A DNA stretch of 64,000 nucleotides, taken from Ruixingdingia sedimenti (GTDB lineage Bacteria; Pseudomonadota; Alphaproteobacteria; Rhodobacterales; Rhodobacteraceae). A model generated the notes under the pieces. That model had not been told where the DNA came from. It saw nothing but the letters and a program-made list of their open reading frames with translations, and did no database searches. Positions 33,177 to 43,079 of the stretch are shown one piece after another. Numbering within the stretch: position 1 is the first letter of the stretch; every line of letters starts with the position of its first letter. The translations under genes and the position numbers were made by a program. The stretch is taken from NCBI RefSeq assembly GCF_031432425.1, contig NZ_JAVKPH010000003.1:1-64000 (forward strand), in the 5' to 3' direction.

Positions 33177-34562
33177 CTATGGGGCGCCCAGACAGGGCAT
33201 CAGCCGCGCCACCCCCGCCGCGACCAGCGCCGCATCGCCCCGCGCCTCGACATTCAGCCGCACCAGCGGTTCGGTGTTCGAGGCGCGCAGGTTGAACCGC
33301 CAGTCCGCGAAGGAAAGGCTCAGCCCGTCGGTATCGTCGCGCGCCAGCGCCGCGGGACCCAGATCCGCCGCCACCCGCGCCAGCACCGCCGCCGGGTCGG
33401 CGATGCGGAAGTTGATCTCGCCCGAGGACGGAAACCGCGCCCGCAGATCCGCCACCAGCGCCGACAACGGCCGGGCACGGCGGCCGATCAGTTCCGCGAC
33501 CAGCAGCCAGGGGATCATGCCGCTGTCGCAATGCACGAAGTCGCGGAAATAGTGATGGGCCGACATTTCGCCGCCATAGACGGCGCCGGCGTCGCGCATC
33601 GCCTGCTTGACGAAGGCATGGCCGGTGCGCGACTGCACCGCCCGCCCGCCGCCCCTTGCGATGGCGTCCAGCGTGGCCCAGACCACGCGGGGGTCGTGCA
33701 CGATGCGCGCGCCCGGTTCCTTGGCCAGGAACACCTCTGCCAGCAGCGCCACGACATATTCGCCGGGCACGAAATCGCCCCGGTCGTCGAACAGGAAGCA
33801 GCGGTCGAAATCGCCGTCCCAGGCGACGCCGAAATCCGCCCCCGCGGCGCGCACCGCCCGGGCGGTGACGGGCCGGTTTTCCGCCAGCAGGGGATTGGGG
33901 ATGCCGTTGGGAAAGCTGCCGTCGGGGTCGTGGTGCAGGCGCAAGAACCGCAGCGGCGCCCCGCGCGCCGCCAGTTCCGCCGCGATGGCATCGAAGGTCG
34001 GCCCCGCCGCGCCGTTGCCGGCATTGACCAGCACCGTCAGCGGCCGCAGCGCCGCGACATCGACAAAGGACAGCACCCGCGCCACATAGGCCGCCCGCGC
34101 CCCCGCCGCCGGGATCACACCGCCCCCCGGCCGGGCGGGGCCAAATCCGCCCGCCTCTGCCCGCGCCCGGATCACGGCCAGCCCCGCCGTATCGAGCGGC
34201 GCGGAACCCGCCCGTACCAGCTTCATCCCGTTGTAATCCATCGGGTTGTGCGAGGCCGTGACCTCGATCCCGCCATCGGCGGCGAAATGGCTGGTGGCGA
34301 AATACATCTCTTCCGTGCCGCAAAGCCCGAGGTCCAGCACCTCGGCCCCCGCATCCGCCAGCCCCGCCGCCACCGCCCCCGCCAGATCCGCCGACGACGC
34401 CCGGCAGTCGCGCCCCAGCACCACCCGCGCCGCGCCCTGTTCGGCGGCAAAGGCGCGGCCCACCCGATAGGCCACATCCGTATCCAGTTCCGTTCCCAGA
34501 CGCCCACGGATGTCATAGGCCTTGAAACAGCGCAGCGCGCGAAACCCCTCAGCCCCGGGCAT
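33177..34562 (-). CDS. manB: Phosphomannomutase/phosphoglucomutase
   Basis: 461 aa alpha-D-phosphohexomutase, interconverting mannose-6-phosphate and mannose-1-phosphate. The phosphoserine loop TASHNP has the active serine near residue 104, the Mg site is DGDFDRCF, and the sugar-specificity loop is GGEMSAHH (the E/S-x-SGH position). The C-terminal phosphate-binding loop RASNTEP is present. The ATG at 34562 has GAGG six bases upstream; ATG at 34568 is an alternative. It overlaps the end of the guanylyltransferase gene by 14 bases, so the two form a GDP-mannose operon for exopolysaccharide or lipopolysaccharide. Confidence 0.93.
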   Translation of the reverse strand: MPGAEGFRALRCFKAYDIRGRLGTELDTDVAYRVGRAFAAEQGAARVVLGRDCRASSADLAGAVAAGLADAGAEVLDLGLCGTEEMYFATSHFAADGGIEVTASHNPMDYNGMKLVRAGSAPLDTAGLAVIRARAEAGGFGPARPGGGVIPAAGARAAYVARVLSFVDVAALRPLTVLVNAGNGAAGPTFDAIAAELAARGAPLRFLRLHHDPDGSFPNGIPNPLLAENRPVTARAVRAAGADFGVAWDGDFDRCFLFDDRGDFVPGEYVVALLAEVFLAKEPGARIVHDPRVVWATLDAIARGGGRAVQSRTGHAFVKQAMRDAGAVYGGEMSAHHYFRDFVHCDSGMIPWLLVAELIGRRARPLSALVADLRARFPSSGEINFRIADPAAVLARVAADLGPAALARDDTDGLSLSFADWRFNLRASNTEPLVRLNVEARGDAALVAAGVARLMPCLGAP

Positions 34563-35976
34563 AGACATCCTCGTAGCGGATGATGTCGTCCTCGCCCAGA
34601 TAGCTGCCGGTCTGCACCTCGATCAGCACCATGTCGACCTTGCCGGGGTTTTCCATCCGGTGCCGGGTGCCAAGGGGGATGAACACGGATTCGTTCTCGC
34701 TGACCAGCCGCTCCTCGCCCCCGATCGTGACCTTGGCGGTGCCGGCGACGACGATCCAGTGCTCGGCCCGGTGCATGTGGCTTTGCAGGCTCAGCGCCTG
34801 CCCGGGGTGCACGACGATGCGTTTGACCTGAAACCGGTGCCCGGTGACAAGCGATTCGAACCAGCCCCAGGGGCGATGATCGACCGGGAACTGCGTGGCC
34901 TGCGCCGCGCGCCGGGCCCTGAGGGCCGCGACCGCCTGTTTCACATCCTGCGCGCGCGACATGTCGGCGACCAGAACCGCATCGGGCATGGCGATGGCGA
35001 TGAGGTTTTCCACCCCGATCCCCACCAGTTCCAGCCGCGGCGATTCCGACCGCAGCAGGCTGTTCCGGCTGTCGATCGCCGTGACCGGCCCGGCGGTGGC
35101 GACGCCCGCCCCGTCGTGCGGGCTTTCGCGCCAGACGGCCTCCCATCCCCCCAGATCCGACCAGCCGCCGTCATAGGGCACGACCGACAGGTTCGCCGCC
35201 CGTTCCATCACCGCATAGTCGATGGAAATATCTTCCGCCTCGGCGAAGGGGGCGGGGGCGAGCCGCAGGAAACCCAGATCCGCCCGCGCCTCGTCGACCG
35301 CGCGGCGCACGGGGCCGGTCAGATGCGGCGCATGTGCATCGAAGGCGGCAAGGATGGTGCGGACGGAAAAGAGAAAGATCCCCGCGTTCCACAGATACCG
35401 CCCCTCGGCCAGCATCCGCGCCGCCGTATCCGCATCGGGCTTTTCCACGAACCGGCGCAGGGGCCGCGCACCCCCGTCCGCGCCCGGCGGGCCGTCGAGT
35501 TCCAGATAGCCATAGCCCGTCTCCGCCCGGTCGGGCCGGATCCCGAACGTCACCAGCCGCCCGGCCGCGGCCTCCGCCCGCCCGGCGGCGACCGCGGCGC
35601 GGAAGGCGGCGGCATCGGGCACCAGATGGTCCGAGGGCGCCACCAGCATCAGCGCCTCGGGGTCGGTGCGTTCCAGCCACAAGGCGGCGGCCAGCACCGC
35701 GGGGGCGGTGTTGCGGGGCTCCGGCTCGATCAGGATCGCGCCGGGATCGACGCCCGCCGCCGCCAGCTGTTCGGTCACGATGAAGCGGAAATCGGCATTC
35801 GTCACCACCACCGGCGGCGCGAAGCCGGGGCCCGCGAACCGCGCCACGCTTTGCTGGAACATCGTCGTCTCGCCCGCCAGCGGCACGAACTGCTTGGGAT
35901 AGCTCTTGCGCGACAACGGCCAGAGCCGCGTGCCGGACCCGCCGCTCATGATCACCGGATGGATGGCTGGCTGCAT
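34549..35976 (-). CDS. manC: Mannose-1-phosphate guanylyltransferase/mannose-6-phosphate isomerase
   Basis: 475 aa bifunctional enzyme making GDP-mannose. The N-terminal nucleotidyltransferase has GGSGTRLWPLSR near residue 10, then FVEKPD and the NAGIFLFSV strand. The C-terminal 115 residues form a cupin isomerase domain with the metal ligands in QSHMHRAEHWIVV and an arginine in GTRHRMENPG. The ATG at 35976 opens on the family N-terminus. Together with the downstream mutase it supplies activated mannose. Confidence 0.94.
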   Translation of the reverse strand: MQPAIHPVIMSGGSGTRLWPLSRKSYPKQFVPLAGETTMFQQSVARFAGPGFAPPVVVTNADFRFIVTEQLAAAGVDPGAILIEPEPRNTAPAVLAAALWLERTDPEALMLVAPSDHLVPDAAAFRAAVAAGRAEAAAGRLVTFGIRPDRAETGYGYLELDGPPGADGGARPLRRFVEKPDADTAARMLAEGRYLWNAGIFLFSVRTILAAFDAHAPHLTGPVRRAVDEARADLGFLRLAPAPFAEAEDISIDYAVMERAANLSVVPYDGGWSDLGGWEAVWRESPHDGAGVATAGPVTAIDSRNSLLRSESPRLELVGIGVENLIAIAMPDAVLVADMSRAQDVKQAVAALRARRAAQATQFPVDHRPWGWFESLVTGHRFQVKRIVVHPGQALSLQSHMHRAEHWIVVAGTAKVTIGGEERLVSENESVFIPLGTRHRMENPGKVDMVLIEVQTGSYLGEDDIIRYEDVYARG

Positions 35977-36116
35977 CCCGATCTCTCTATTCACTGGCCC
36001 GACAGGCGGTTGCATCGCCGCACAGTCTTGGCCACAGATCACGGCGATCTCAAGGCCCGAGCCGGGCGGCCGCGCGGCGCATCCGCCCGGCGGCGGCGCG
36101 GGCGGAGGTGTCGGCG

Positions 36117-36193
36117 GCCTCCGGCGGGGATATTTAAGGACAGAAAGTGATGCAGGGCGCGCCCTTCTTCATTTTCTGTCTGAAAATATCCTC
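36117..36193. repeat. Palindromic intergenic repeat R7
   Basis: Left arm GGATATTTAAGGACAGAAAG and right arm TCATTTTCTGTCTGAAAATA (36169-36188) pair with few mismatches. The CCTCCGGCGGGG edge is present on the left. It lies 68 bases beyond the stop of the P-type ATPase and 141 bases before the manC start. Confidence 0.75.
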
Positions 36194-36260
36194 AGGGGGT
36201 GAATTGGCGCAGCCAAGAGGGGGCAGAATGCCCCCTGCGCCGCCGGACGCGGGCGCGCCC

Positions 36261-38948
36261 CTATCCGAAACGGTCGCGCAGCAGGTGCTTTTCCACCTCC
36301 AGCACCACCAGCGTGGCCGCGCCGATGGCGAGGATCAGCGCCCCGTCCGCCAGCGACAGCGCCCGCGCGCCGAAGATCGCCTGCATCGCCGGCAGGTAGG
36401 TGAAGGCCAGCTGGCCCGCGACCACCACCGCGATCGCCCCCAGCACCGGGCCCGTCCCCCTGACCCCGGTCAGCGTGAACGAGGTCATGTGCAGGTAACG
36501 CACGTTGAAGAGGTAGAAGATTTCCAGCACCACCAGCTGGTTGACCACCATCGTGCGCGCGGTTTCCAGATCCCGCCCCTGGCCCTGCGCCCAGAAAAAA
36601 AGCCCGAGCGAGATCGCCGTGAACAGCACCGAGACGAAGGCGATGCGCCAGACGAGGAAGGGCGTCAGCAGCCCCGCGTCGGGCCGGCGCGGGGGGCGGC
36701 GCATGACGCCGGGCTCTGCGGGTTCGAACGCCAGCACGAGGCCGATGGTGGCGGCGAGGATCAGGTTCACCCACAGGATCTGCACCGGCGTCATCGGCAT
36801 GGCGAAGCCCACGAGGATCGCGCTGATCACCGTCAGCGCCTCGCCCCCGTTGGTGGGCAGGGTCCAGGCCACCACCTTGCGGATGTTGTCGTGGACCACC
36901 CGGCCCTCATGCACCGCCGCGACGATGGAGGCGAAGTTGTCGTCCATCAGCACCATTTCGGATGCTTCCTTGGCCGCCTCGGTGCCCTTCACCCCCATGG
37001 CGATGCCGACATCCGCCTGTTTCAGCGAGGGCGCGTCGTTCACCCCGTCGCCGGTCATCGCCACCACGCGGCCCTCGGCCTGAAGCGCCTGCACGATGCG
37101 CAGCTTGTGCTCGGGGCTGGTGCGGGCGAAGACCTGCGTGTCCTTCACCGCCGCCGCGAATCCTTCGGGCGAAAGCCTGTCGAGGTCCTGCCCGGTCAGC
37201 ACCTTGGGGTCGTCGGCCAGCCCCAGTTGGCGGGCGATAGCGGCGGCGGTCGCGGCGTGGTCGCCGGTGATCATGCGCACGGCGATGCCCGCGCTGCGGC
37301 ATTCGGCGATGGCGCGGATCGCCTCGTCCCGCGGCGGGTCGATGAAGCCCATGATGCCGAGGAAGGTGAGCCCGCCTTCCACATCGGCGAAATCGAGGCC
37401 ATCGGCATCGGCGGGCATGGACCGGCGGGCGAAGCCCAGGACACGTTCGCCCTGCGCCGCGGCCTCGGCGATGCGGGCATTCCAGAAACCGGGGTCGAGG
37501 GGCGCGGGCCCGCTCGCGGTTTCCTGCTGCGCGCACATGGAAAGGATCCGTTCCGGCGCGCCCTTGACCAGCACCACGCCTTCGTCCGGGGCCACGCGGT
37601 GCAGCGTCGCCATGAAGCGGTGCTGCGCGTCGAAGGGGATCTCGTCGCGCCGGGGCCATTCGCTGCGCGCCGGTTCGGGGTCCAGCCCCGCCTTCATCGC
37701 CAGCGTGACCAGCGCGCCTTCCATCGGGTCGCCCTCGACGGTCCAGCCCGCATCGGGGCGCAGGCGGGCGTCGTTGCACAAAAGCCCGGCGCGGATCAGG
37801 CCGCGCGTCCCGGCATCGGGCGCCAGCCGCACCCCGCCCGGGTCATACCCCGCCCCCGCGACCTCCAGACCCGTATCGGCGGTGACGAGGCGGCGCACCG
37901 TCATCTCGTTGCGGGTCAGTGTGCCGGTCTTGTCCGAACAGATGACCGAAGTCGCGCCGAGCGTTTCGACCGCCGGCAGCCGCCGGATCACCGCGTTGCG
38001 CGCCGCCATCCGCTGGACCCCGATGGCCAGCGTGATGGTGATGACGGCCGGCAGCCCCTCGGGCACCAGCCCCACCGCCAGCGCCACCACCGCCATCATC
38101 GCCTCTTCCCAGCCGAAGCCGCGGAAGCCCACGGCAAAGGCGAAAAGCGCCGCCGCCCCGGCGAAGGCGACCCAGGTGAAGCGGCGGCCGAAGGCGTTGA
38201 TCTGGCGCAGAAGCGGGGTCGTCAGCGCCTCGACCTCGCCCAGAAGGGCGCTGATGCGGCCGATTTCGGTCGCAAGGCCGGTGGCCACCACCACGCCGGT
38301 GCCCTGGCCGGTGGCGACCAGCGTGCCGGAATGGGCCATGGACCGGCGGTCGCCAAGGGGGGCGTCGGGGGCGACGGGGGCGGTATCCTTGTCGGCGGCG
38401 ACGGATTCGCCGGTCAGGATCGCCTCGTCGATGCGCAGGCTGCGCGCGCGCAGCAGCCGCAGGTCGGCGGGCACGCGGTCGCCCGCCTCGATCAGCACCA
38501 CGTCGCCGGGCACCAGATCCGCCATCGGCACGCCGATGCGGCGGCCGTCGCGCAGCACGCTGGCACGCGGGGCGATCATGCCGCGGATCGCGGCCAGCGC
38601 GTCCTCGGCCTTGCCCTCCTGCACGAAGCCGACGATGGCGTTGACGATCACCACCGCGAGGATCACCCCCGCATCCACCGCATGGCCGAGCGCCCCGGCC
38701 GCCACCGCACCGGCCAGCATGAAATAGATCAGCGCGTTGTTGAACTGCGCCAGGAACCGCAGCACCGGATGCCGCCGCCGCCCCTGCGGCAGGGCGTTGG
38801 GCCCGAACCGTTTCCGCCGCGCCGCGGCCTCGGCCGCATCGAGCCCCGCAGGCGTGGCCGCCAGCGTCGCCAGCACCGCATCGGCGGGCAGGGCATGGGG
38901 ATGGGCGGGCAGGTCGGCTTTGGCATCGGCGGGGGTGGTGTCGGGCAT
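36261..38948 (-). CDS. P-type cation-transporting ATPase (P2A-like)
   Basis: 895 aa inner-membrane pump. It has the N-terminal cation-ATPase domain, the TGES phosphatase loop (LTGESVAADKD), PEGLPAVITITLAIG in TM4, the phosphorylation site DKTGTLTRNEM near residue 330, the KGAPE nucleotide site and the hinge TGDGVNDAPSLKQADVGIAMG. PEGLP and the length fit SERCA-like Ca2+ or Na+/K+-type P2 pumps, and the C-terminal domain of six segments is present. The substrate is not fixed by sequence; Ca2+ is the usual guess. It is divergent from the Mrp antiporter, perhaps reflecting a shared ion-homeostasis role. Confidence 0.92.
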   Translation of the reverse strand: MPDTTPADAKADLPAHPHALPADAVLATLAATPAGLDAAEAAARRKRFGPNALPQGRRRHPVLRFLAQFNNALIYFMLAGAVAAGALGHAVDAGVILAVVIVNAIVGFVQEGKAEDALAAIRGMIAPRASVLRDGRRIGVPMADLVPGDVVLIEAGDRVPADLRLLRARSLRIDEAILTGESVAADKDTAPVAPDAPLGDRRSMAHSGTLVATGQGTGVVVATGLATEIGRISALLGEVEALTTPLLRQINAFGRRFTWVAFAGAAALFAFAVGFRGFGWEEAMMAVVALAVGLVPEGLPAVITITLAIGVQRMAARNAVIRRLPAVETLGATSVICSDKTGTLTRNEMTVRRLVTADTGLEVAGAGYDPGGVRLAPDAGTRGLIRAGLLCNDARLRPDAGWTVEGDPMEGALVTLAMKAGLDPEPARSEWPRRDEIPFDAQHRFMATLHRVAPDEGVVLVKGAPERILSMCAQQETASGPAPLDPGFWNARIAEAAAQGERVLGFARRSMPADADGLDFADVEGGLTFLGIMGFIDPPRDEAIRAIAECRSAGIAVRMITGDHAATAAAIARQLGLADDPKVLTGQDLDRLSPEGFAAAVKDTQVFARTSPEHKLRIVQALQAEGRVVAMTGDGVNDAPSLKQADVGIAMGVKGTEAAKEASEMVLMDDNFASIVAAVHEGRVVHDNIRKVVAWTLPTNGGEALTVISAILVGFAMPMTPVQILWVNLILAATIGLVLAFEPAEPGVMRRPPRRPDAGLLTPFLVWRIAFVSVLFTAISLGLFFWAQGQGRDLETARTMVVNQLVVLEIFYLFNVRYLHMTSFTLTGVRGTGPVLGAIAVVVAGQLAFTYLPAMQAIFGARALSLADGALILAIGAATLVVLEVEKHLLRDRFG

Positions 38949-39774
38949 GGGGGCTCGGCTCCGGGGCAGCGGGGTAACGGGAAGGACGCGGGCGGCGGGG
39001 GCGCCCGACAGCAGGTATAGCCCGATCCCGGCCCCGGGGTACAACCCGTGATGCGCAGGCTGTGACCGCGGGCCACACCGATACCGGACCGGGCCGTGGA
39101 TCGCGGCTGTCGGACAAGGGGGCGGCGGCAGGGCCGGGCTGCATGAGGGGGCGAGACCATGCGCCGGGGCGGGGCTTCGGCGGGACGGCGGTCCGCCCCG
39201 ACGGGCGCCGCGGTCCTGCCGAAGGGGAAGGCGGCGACGATCGGCCCCTGTTCCGATGCGGCGAAACCCGCCTGCCGGACGGGAAGGGGCCGCGCCGGGG
39301 GCTGCGTGTTCCCCGTCATCCGGCCGAACCGCAGCCTGCCCGCCGCCGCCGATGCGAATCGGCGCCGTCCACCTGCCGCCCGGGCGGGCGGCGGGCCTGC
39401 GCGGGCGCCATAGGCGATTCCTGGCCGAGGTCGCGGCGCGAAAGGCTTGGCGGGCTTGACATCAGAGAGCGTCCCGGGCGCGCACACCGCGCGCGACCCG
39501 GGGCCTGACCGGCGCCGTCCTGACGAAGATGTGAGTCCATCGCACCCCTTGATGCGGCACAAAGCCCGGCCCGGCGTGCATATTTGTCTGTCATCCCGCG
39601 ACAGAGCTTGATATTTCCCCGCCAAAGCATTCATCTGGGCGAAGGTTTCCCCGGCAAACCCCGGCACCGGCCAGCATCCGGGTGCATCCGCACCCCGGCG
39701 CAGCGGCCGGCTGCATCGCGGCGATGCGCGGGAGGGAGATTCGGGCAGGCCATAGCAAAAGGAGACCGGCGGGG
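38949..39774. other. 826-bp divergent intergenic region
   Basis: The space between the P-type ATPase and the Mrp operon holds no convincing gene on either strand; short frames have no ribosome site and shadow-like composition. It does contain a perfect inverted repeat TCTGTC-N7-GACAGA at 39587-39605, plus TTGACA (39457-39462) and TTGATA (39609-39614) hexamers without clear partners. Its unusual length for this compact genome suggests regulatory sequence or an unrecognised RNA. Confidence 0.5.
39587..39605. promoter_or_regulatory. Inverted repeat upstream of the Mrp operon
   Basis: TCTGTC (39587-39592) and GACAGA (39600-39605) are exact complements separated by seven bases, 170 bases ahead of mrpA. 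The arrangement resembles a dimeric regulator site. No regulator gene is adjacent. Confidence 0.35.
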
Positions 39775-42738
39775 ATGATCGAACAGAACCTGATTCTGAT
39801 CCTCGTCTGTCTGCCTTTCGTGGGCGCGCTGCTGGCCGCCACGCTGCCGGTGCATGCCCACAACGCCGCCGCCTGGATTTCCGGCCTGCTGCTGGCGGCG
39901 GGGCTGGCCATCATGGCGGTGCTGCACGCGCCGGTGGCGGCGGGGGGCGTGGTGCGGGCGTTGGTGCTGTGGGTGCCCTCGCTGCGGCTGAACCTGAGCC
40001 TGCGCGTCGACGGTTTCGCCTGGATGTTCGTCGTGCTGGTGCTGGCGATCGGCATCCTGGTGGTGGTCTATGCGCGCTACTACCTGTCCAGGACCGATCC
40101 CGTGCCGCGGTTCTATTCCTTCCTTCTGGCCTTCACCGGCGCGATGCTGGGTGTGCTGGTGGCGGGCAACGTGCTGGTTCTGGTGGTGTTCTGGGAACTG
40201 ACCTCGATCACCTCTTTCCTGCTGATCGGCTATTGGCACCAGGGGCAGGCGGCGCGCGACGGGGCGCGGATGGCGCTGGTCGTCACCGCCACGGGGGGGC
40301 TGTGCCTGCTGGTGGCGATGCTGATCATCGGCCAGATCGCGGGCAGCTATACGCTGGACGTGGTGCTCGCCTCGGGCGATCTGGTCCGGGCCCATCCGCT
40401 TTATCCGCTGATCCTCGCGCTGTTCCTGATCGGGGCCTTCACCAAATCGGCGCAGTTCCCGTTCCATTTCTGGCTGCCCGGCGCGATGGCGGCGCCGACG
40501 CCGGTGTCGGCCTTCCTGCATTCGGCGACGATGGTGAAGGCGGGGGTGTTCCTGCTGGTGCGCTTTTCCCCCGTTCTGGGCGGGACGGACCTGTGGTTCT
40601 ACGCCGTCACCGGCATCGGGATGGCGACGCTGATCCTCGGCGCGATGGTCGCGCTCTTCCGCCATGACCTCAAGGGCCTGCTGGCCTATTCCACCATCAG
40701 CCATCTGGGCCTGATCACCGCGCTGGCGGGCATCGGCACGCAGGGCGCGATCCTTGCCGCGATCTTCCACATCGCCAACCACGCGGTGTTCAAGGCGAGC
40801 CTGTTCATGGCCGCCGGCATCATCGACCACGAAACCGGCACCCGCGACATGCGCCGGCTGTCGGGGCTTTTCCGCGCGATGCCGATCACCGGCACGCTGG
40901 CCATCGTCGCCTCGGCCGCGATGGCGGGGGTGCCGCTCTTGAACGGCTTTCTGTCGAAGGAGATGTTCTTCGCCGAGGTGGTGGACTGGCACAACGGCAC
41001 CTGGCTGGACAATTCGCTGCCCTGGCTCGCGACCTTCGCCAGCGTCTTTTCGGTGGCCTATTCGCTGCGCTTCATCGTGACGGTGTTCTTCGGCCCGAAG
41101 GCCGACGACCTGCCCAAGGAACCGCACGAGCCCTCGCCCTGGATGCGCCGGCCGGTGGAACTGCTGGTGCTGGTCTGCCTGCTGGTGGGCATCCTGCCGG
41201 GGCTGACGCTCGGCCCGCTGCTGAACCAGGCGGCGCGGTCGGTTCTGGGGGCGGACATGCCCTATTATTCCATCGCGATCTGGCACGGGCTGAACGCGCC
41301 CCTGGTGATGAGCGCGGCGGCGCTGATCGCGGGCGCGGTGCTGTACCTGACCTTTGCCGACACCATCGCCAAAGGGCCCGAGGGCCCGCCGCTTCTGCAC
41401 CGCATCCGTGCGCAGCGGGTCTATGAATGGATGATGCTGCAATTCACCTGGCGGCTGCCGCGCAAGATCTATGGCGCGACCGGCACGGAACGGCTTCAGC
41501 CGCAGTTGCGGCTGATGGTGCTGCTGGCGACGGGGGCGGGGGCGGTCACGCTGTGGGGCGGGCTGCGGCTGGCGCATGAGATGCTGTCGACGCCGCTCAA
41601 CCCCGCCTTCGCGCTGATGTGGGCGGTGGGCGCGGTCTGTGCGGTCGGCGCCGCGTGGCAGGCCAAGTACCACCGTTTCGCGGCGCTGGTGCTGCTCGGG
41701 GGGGCGGGGCTGATCACCTGCCTGACCTTCGCGTGGTTTTCCGCCCCCGACCTTGCCGTCACGCAGCTTCTGGTGGAAAGCGTGACCACGGTGCTGCTGC
41801 TTCTGGGCCTGCGCTGGCTGCCCCGCCGGCGCGAGGAGATCGCCGAGGACAAGCTTTTGCCCGCCAAGATGCGCCGGCTGCGCGATTTCGTCATCGCCGT
41901 GGTGGCGGGGGCGGGGATCGCCGCCATCGCCTTCGTCGTCATGACGCGCCCGACCATCCCCAACATCGGCAACTGGTTCCTGCGCAACGCCTATCACGAA
42001 GGCGGCGGCACCAATGTGGTCAACGTGATCCTGGTCGATTTCCGCGCCTTCGACACGTTCGGGGAAATCACCGTGCTGGCCATCGTGGGGCTGACGGTCT
42101 TTGCGCTTCTGCGCCGCTTCCGCCCCGCGGCGGAAAGCGCGGGCCTGCCCGAACAGCAGCAGGGCGAGGCGGCAGAGGCGCTGAAGGATTACCTGCGCGT
42201 GGCCTCGGTCATCATGCGCTGGATGTTCGCGCCGCTGATCGTGATGTCGGCCTATCTGTTCCTGCGCGGCCACGACCTGCCGGGCGGCGGGTTTTCCGCC
42301 GGGGTGACGCTCGCCATCGCGTTCCTGCTGCAATACCTCGGCCACAACGTGCGGTGGGTCGAGGCGCGGCTGACGGTGCTGCCGATCCGCTGGATGGGCT
42401 TCGGCCTGCTGATCGCCGGGCTGACCGGCGTGGGGGCGTGGCTTTTCGGCTATCCGTTCCTGACCGCGCATGCGCAATACGTGGACATCCCCGTCATCGG
42501 CAAGGTGCCGGCGGCCACGGCGATGGCCTTCGACCTCGGCGTCTATGCGCTGGTGGTGGGGGCGACGATCCTGATGCTGGTCGCGATCGCGCACCAGTCG
42601 CTGCGGTCCGCCCGCCTGCGCGAGGTGGAGGCGGAGGCCGAGGCGGAAGCGGAGGCGGAACGGGAGGCCGCGGCCGCCCCCGCCCCGGCCCGGGCCCCCG
42701 CCCGGGCCCCCGCCCCCGTTGCCGGAGGGACCGCCTGA
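39775..42738 (+). CDS. mrpA: Na+(K+)/H+ antiporter subunit A-B fusion
   Basis: 987 aa membrane protein combining MrpA and MrpB, as in Sinorhizobium PhaAB. The N-terminal part has the proton-channel helices with the functional glutamate and lysine (VFWELTSITSF; FTKSAQFPFHFWLPGAMAAPT), homologous to complex I NuoL. The C-terminal 200 residues hold the MrpB-like domain, including LRGHDLPGGGFSAGVTLAIA. A low-complexity tail rich in EAEAEA and APARAPAP ends the protein. GGAG lies 10 bases before ATG 39775. It is the first gene of a six-gene operon for cation and pH homeostasis. Confidence 0.95.
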   Translation: MIEQNLILILVCLPFVGALLAATLPVHAHNAAAWISGLLLAAGLAIMAVLHAPVAAGGVVRALVLWVPSLRLNLSLRVDGFAWMFVVLVLAIGILVVVYARYYLSRTDPVPRFYSFLLAFTGAMLGVLVAGNVLVLVVFWELTSITSFLLIGYWHQGQAARDGARMALVVTATGGLCLLVAMLIIGQIAGSYTLDVVLASGDLVRAHPLYPLILALFLIGAFTKSAQFPFHFWLPGAMAAPTPVSAFLHSATMVKAGVFLLVRFSPVLGGTDLWFYAVTGIGMATLILGAMVALFRHDLKGLLAYSTISHLGLITALAGIGTQGAILAAIFHIANHAVFKASLFMAAGIIDHETGTRDMRRLSGLFRAMPITGTLAIVASAAMAGVPLLNGFLSKEMFFAEVVDWHNGTWLDNSLPWLATFASVFSVAYSLRFIVTVFFGPKADDLPKEPHEPSPWMRRPVELLVLVCLLVGILPGLTLGPLLNQAARSVLGADMPYYSIAIWHGLNAPLVMSAAALIAGAVLYLTFADTIAKGPEGPPLLHRIRAQRVYEWMMLQFTWRLPRKIYGATGTERLQPQLRLMVLLATGAGAVTLWGGLRLAHEMLSTPLNPAFALMWAVGAVCAVGAAWQAKYHRFAALVLLGGAGLITCLTFAWFSAPDLAVTQLLVESVTTVLLLLGLRWLPRRREEIAEDKLLPAKMRRLRDFVIAVVAGAGIAAIAFVVMTRPTIPNIGNWFLRNAYHEGGGTNVVNVILVDFRAFDTFGEITVLAIVGLTVFALLRRFRPAAESAGLPEQQQGEAAEALKDYLRVASVIMRWMFAPLIVMSAYLFLRGHDLPGGGFSAGVTLAIAFLLQYLGHNVRWVEARLTVLPIRWMGFGLLIAGLTGVGAWLFGYPFLTAHAQYVDIPVIGKVPAATAMAFDLGVYALVVGATILMLVAIAHQSLRSARLREVEAEAEAEAEAEREAAAAPAPARAPARAPAPVAGGTA

Positions 42739-43079
42739 TGGAATATGTCCTCTCCGCAGCCATCGGGGTTCTGGCGGCTTCCGGCATCTGGCTGCTGCTG
42801 CGCCCGCGGACCTTCCAGGTGATCGTGGGGCTCTGCCTTCTGTCCTATGCGGTCAACCTCTTCATCTTCTCGATGGGGCGGCTGACGGTGGGCGTGCCGC
42901 CGATCATGCCCAAGGACGGTTCCGTCAACCCCTCGGCCTATGCCGATCCGGTGCCCCAGGCGCTGATCCTGACCGCCATCGTCATCAGCTTCGCCACCAC
43001 GGCGCTGTTTCTGGTGGTGATGCTGGTCGCGCGCGGGATGACCGGCACCGACCACGTCGACGGAAAGGAGCGCGACTGA
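42738..43079 (+). CDS. mrpC: Na+(K+)/H+ antiporter subunit C
   Basis: 113 aa, three transmembrane segments, NuoK-like. The stretch QVIVGLCLLSYAVNLFIFS is the conserved second helix and ADPVPQALILTAIVISFATT the third. The start overlaps the mrpA stop by one base (TGATG). It is required with A and D for antiporter assembly in the family. Confidence 0.95.
   Translation: MEYVLSAAIGVLAASGIWLLLRPRTFQVIVGLCLLSYAVNLFIFSMGRLTVGVPPIMPKDGSVNPSAYADPVPQALILTAIVISFATTALFLVVMLVARGMTGTDHVDGKERD

Noticed and set aside
33166..33180. ATAG...CTAT inverted repeat as a selenoprotein operator
   Set aside because: It overlaps the stop codon of the mutase gene, has a mismatch, and is over 100 bases from the selenoprotein start.
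39159..39630. Short frames in the ATPase-Mrp gap
   Set aside because: No ribosome binding site, no hydrophobic or conserved pattern, and arginine/proline-rich composition.
39631..42594. 987-codon open frame on the minus strand
   Set aside because: Antisense to mrpA; low-complexity HQR composition and no domain.
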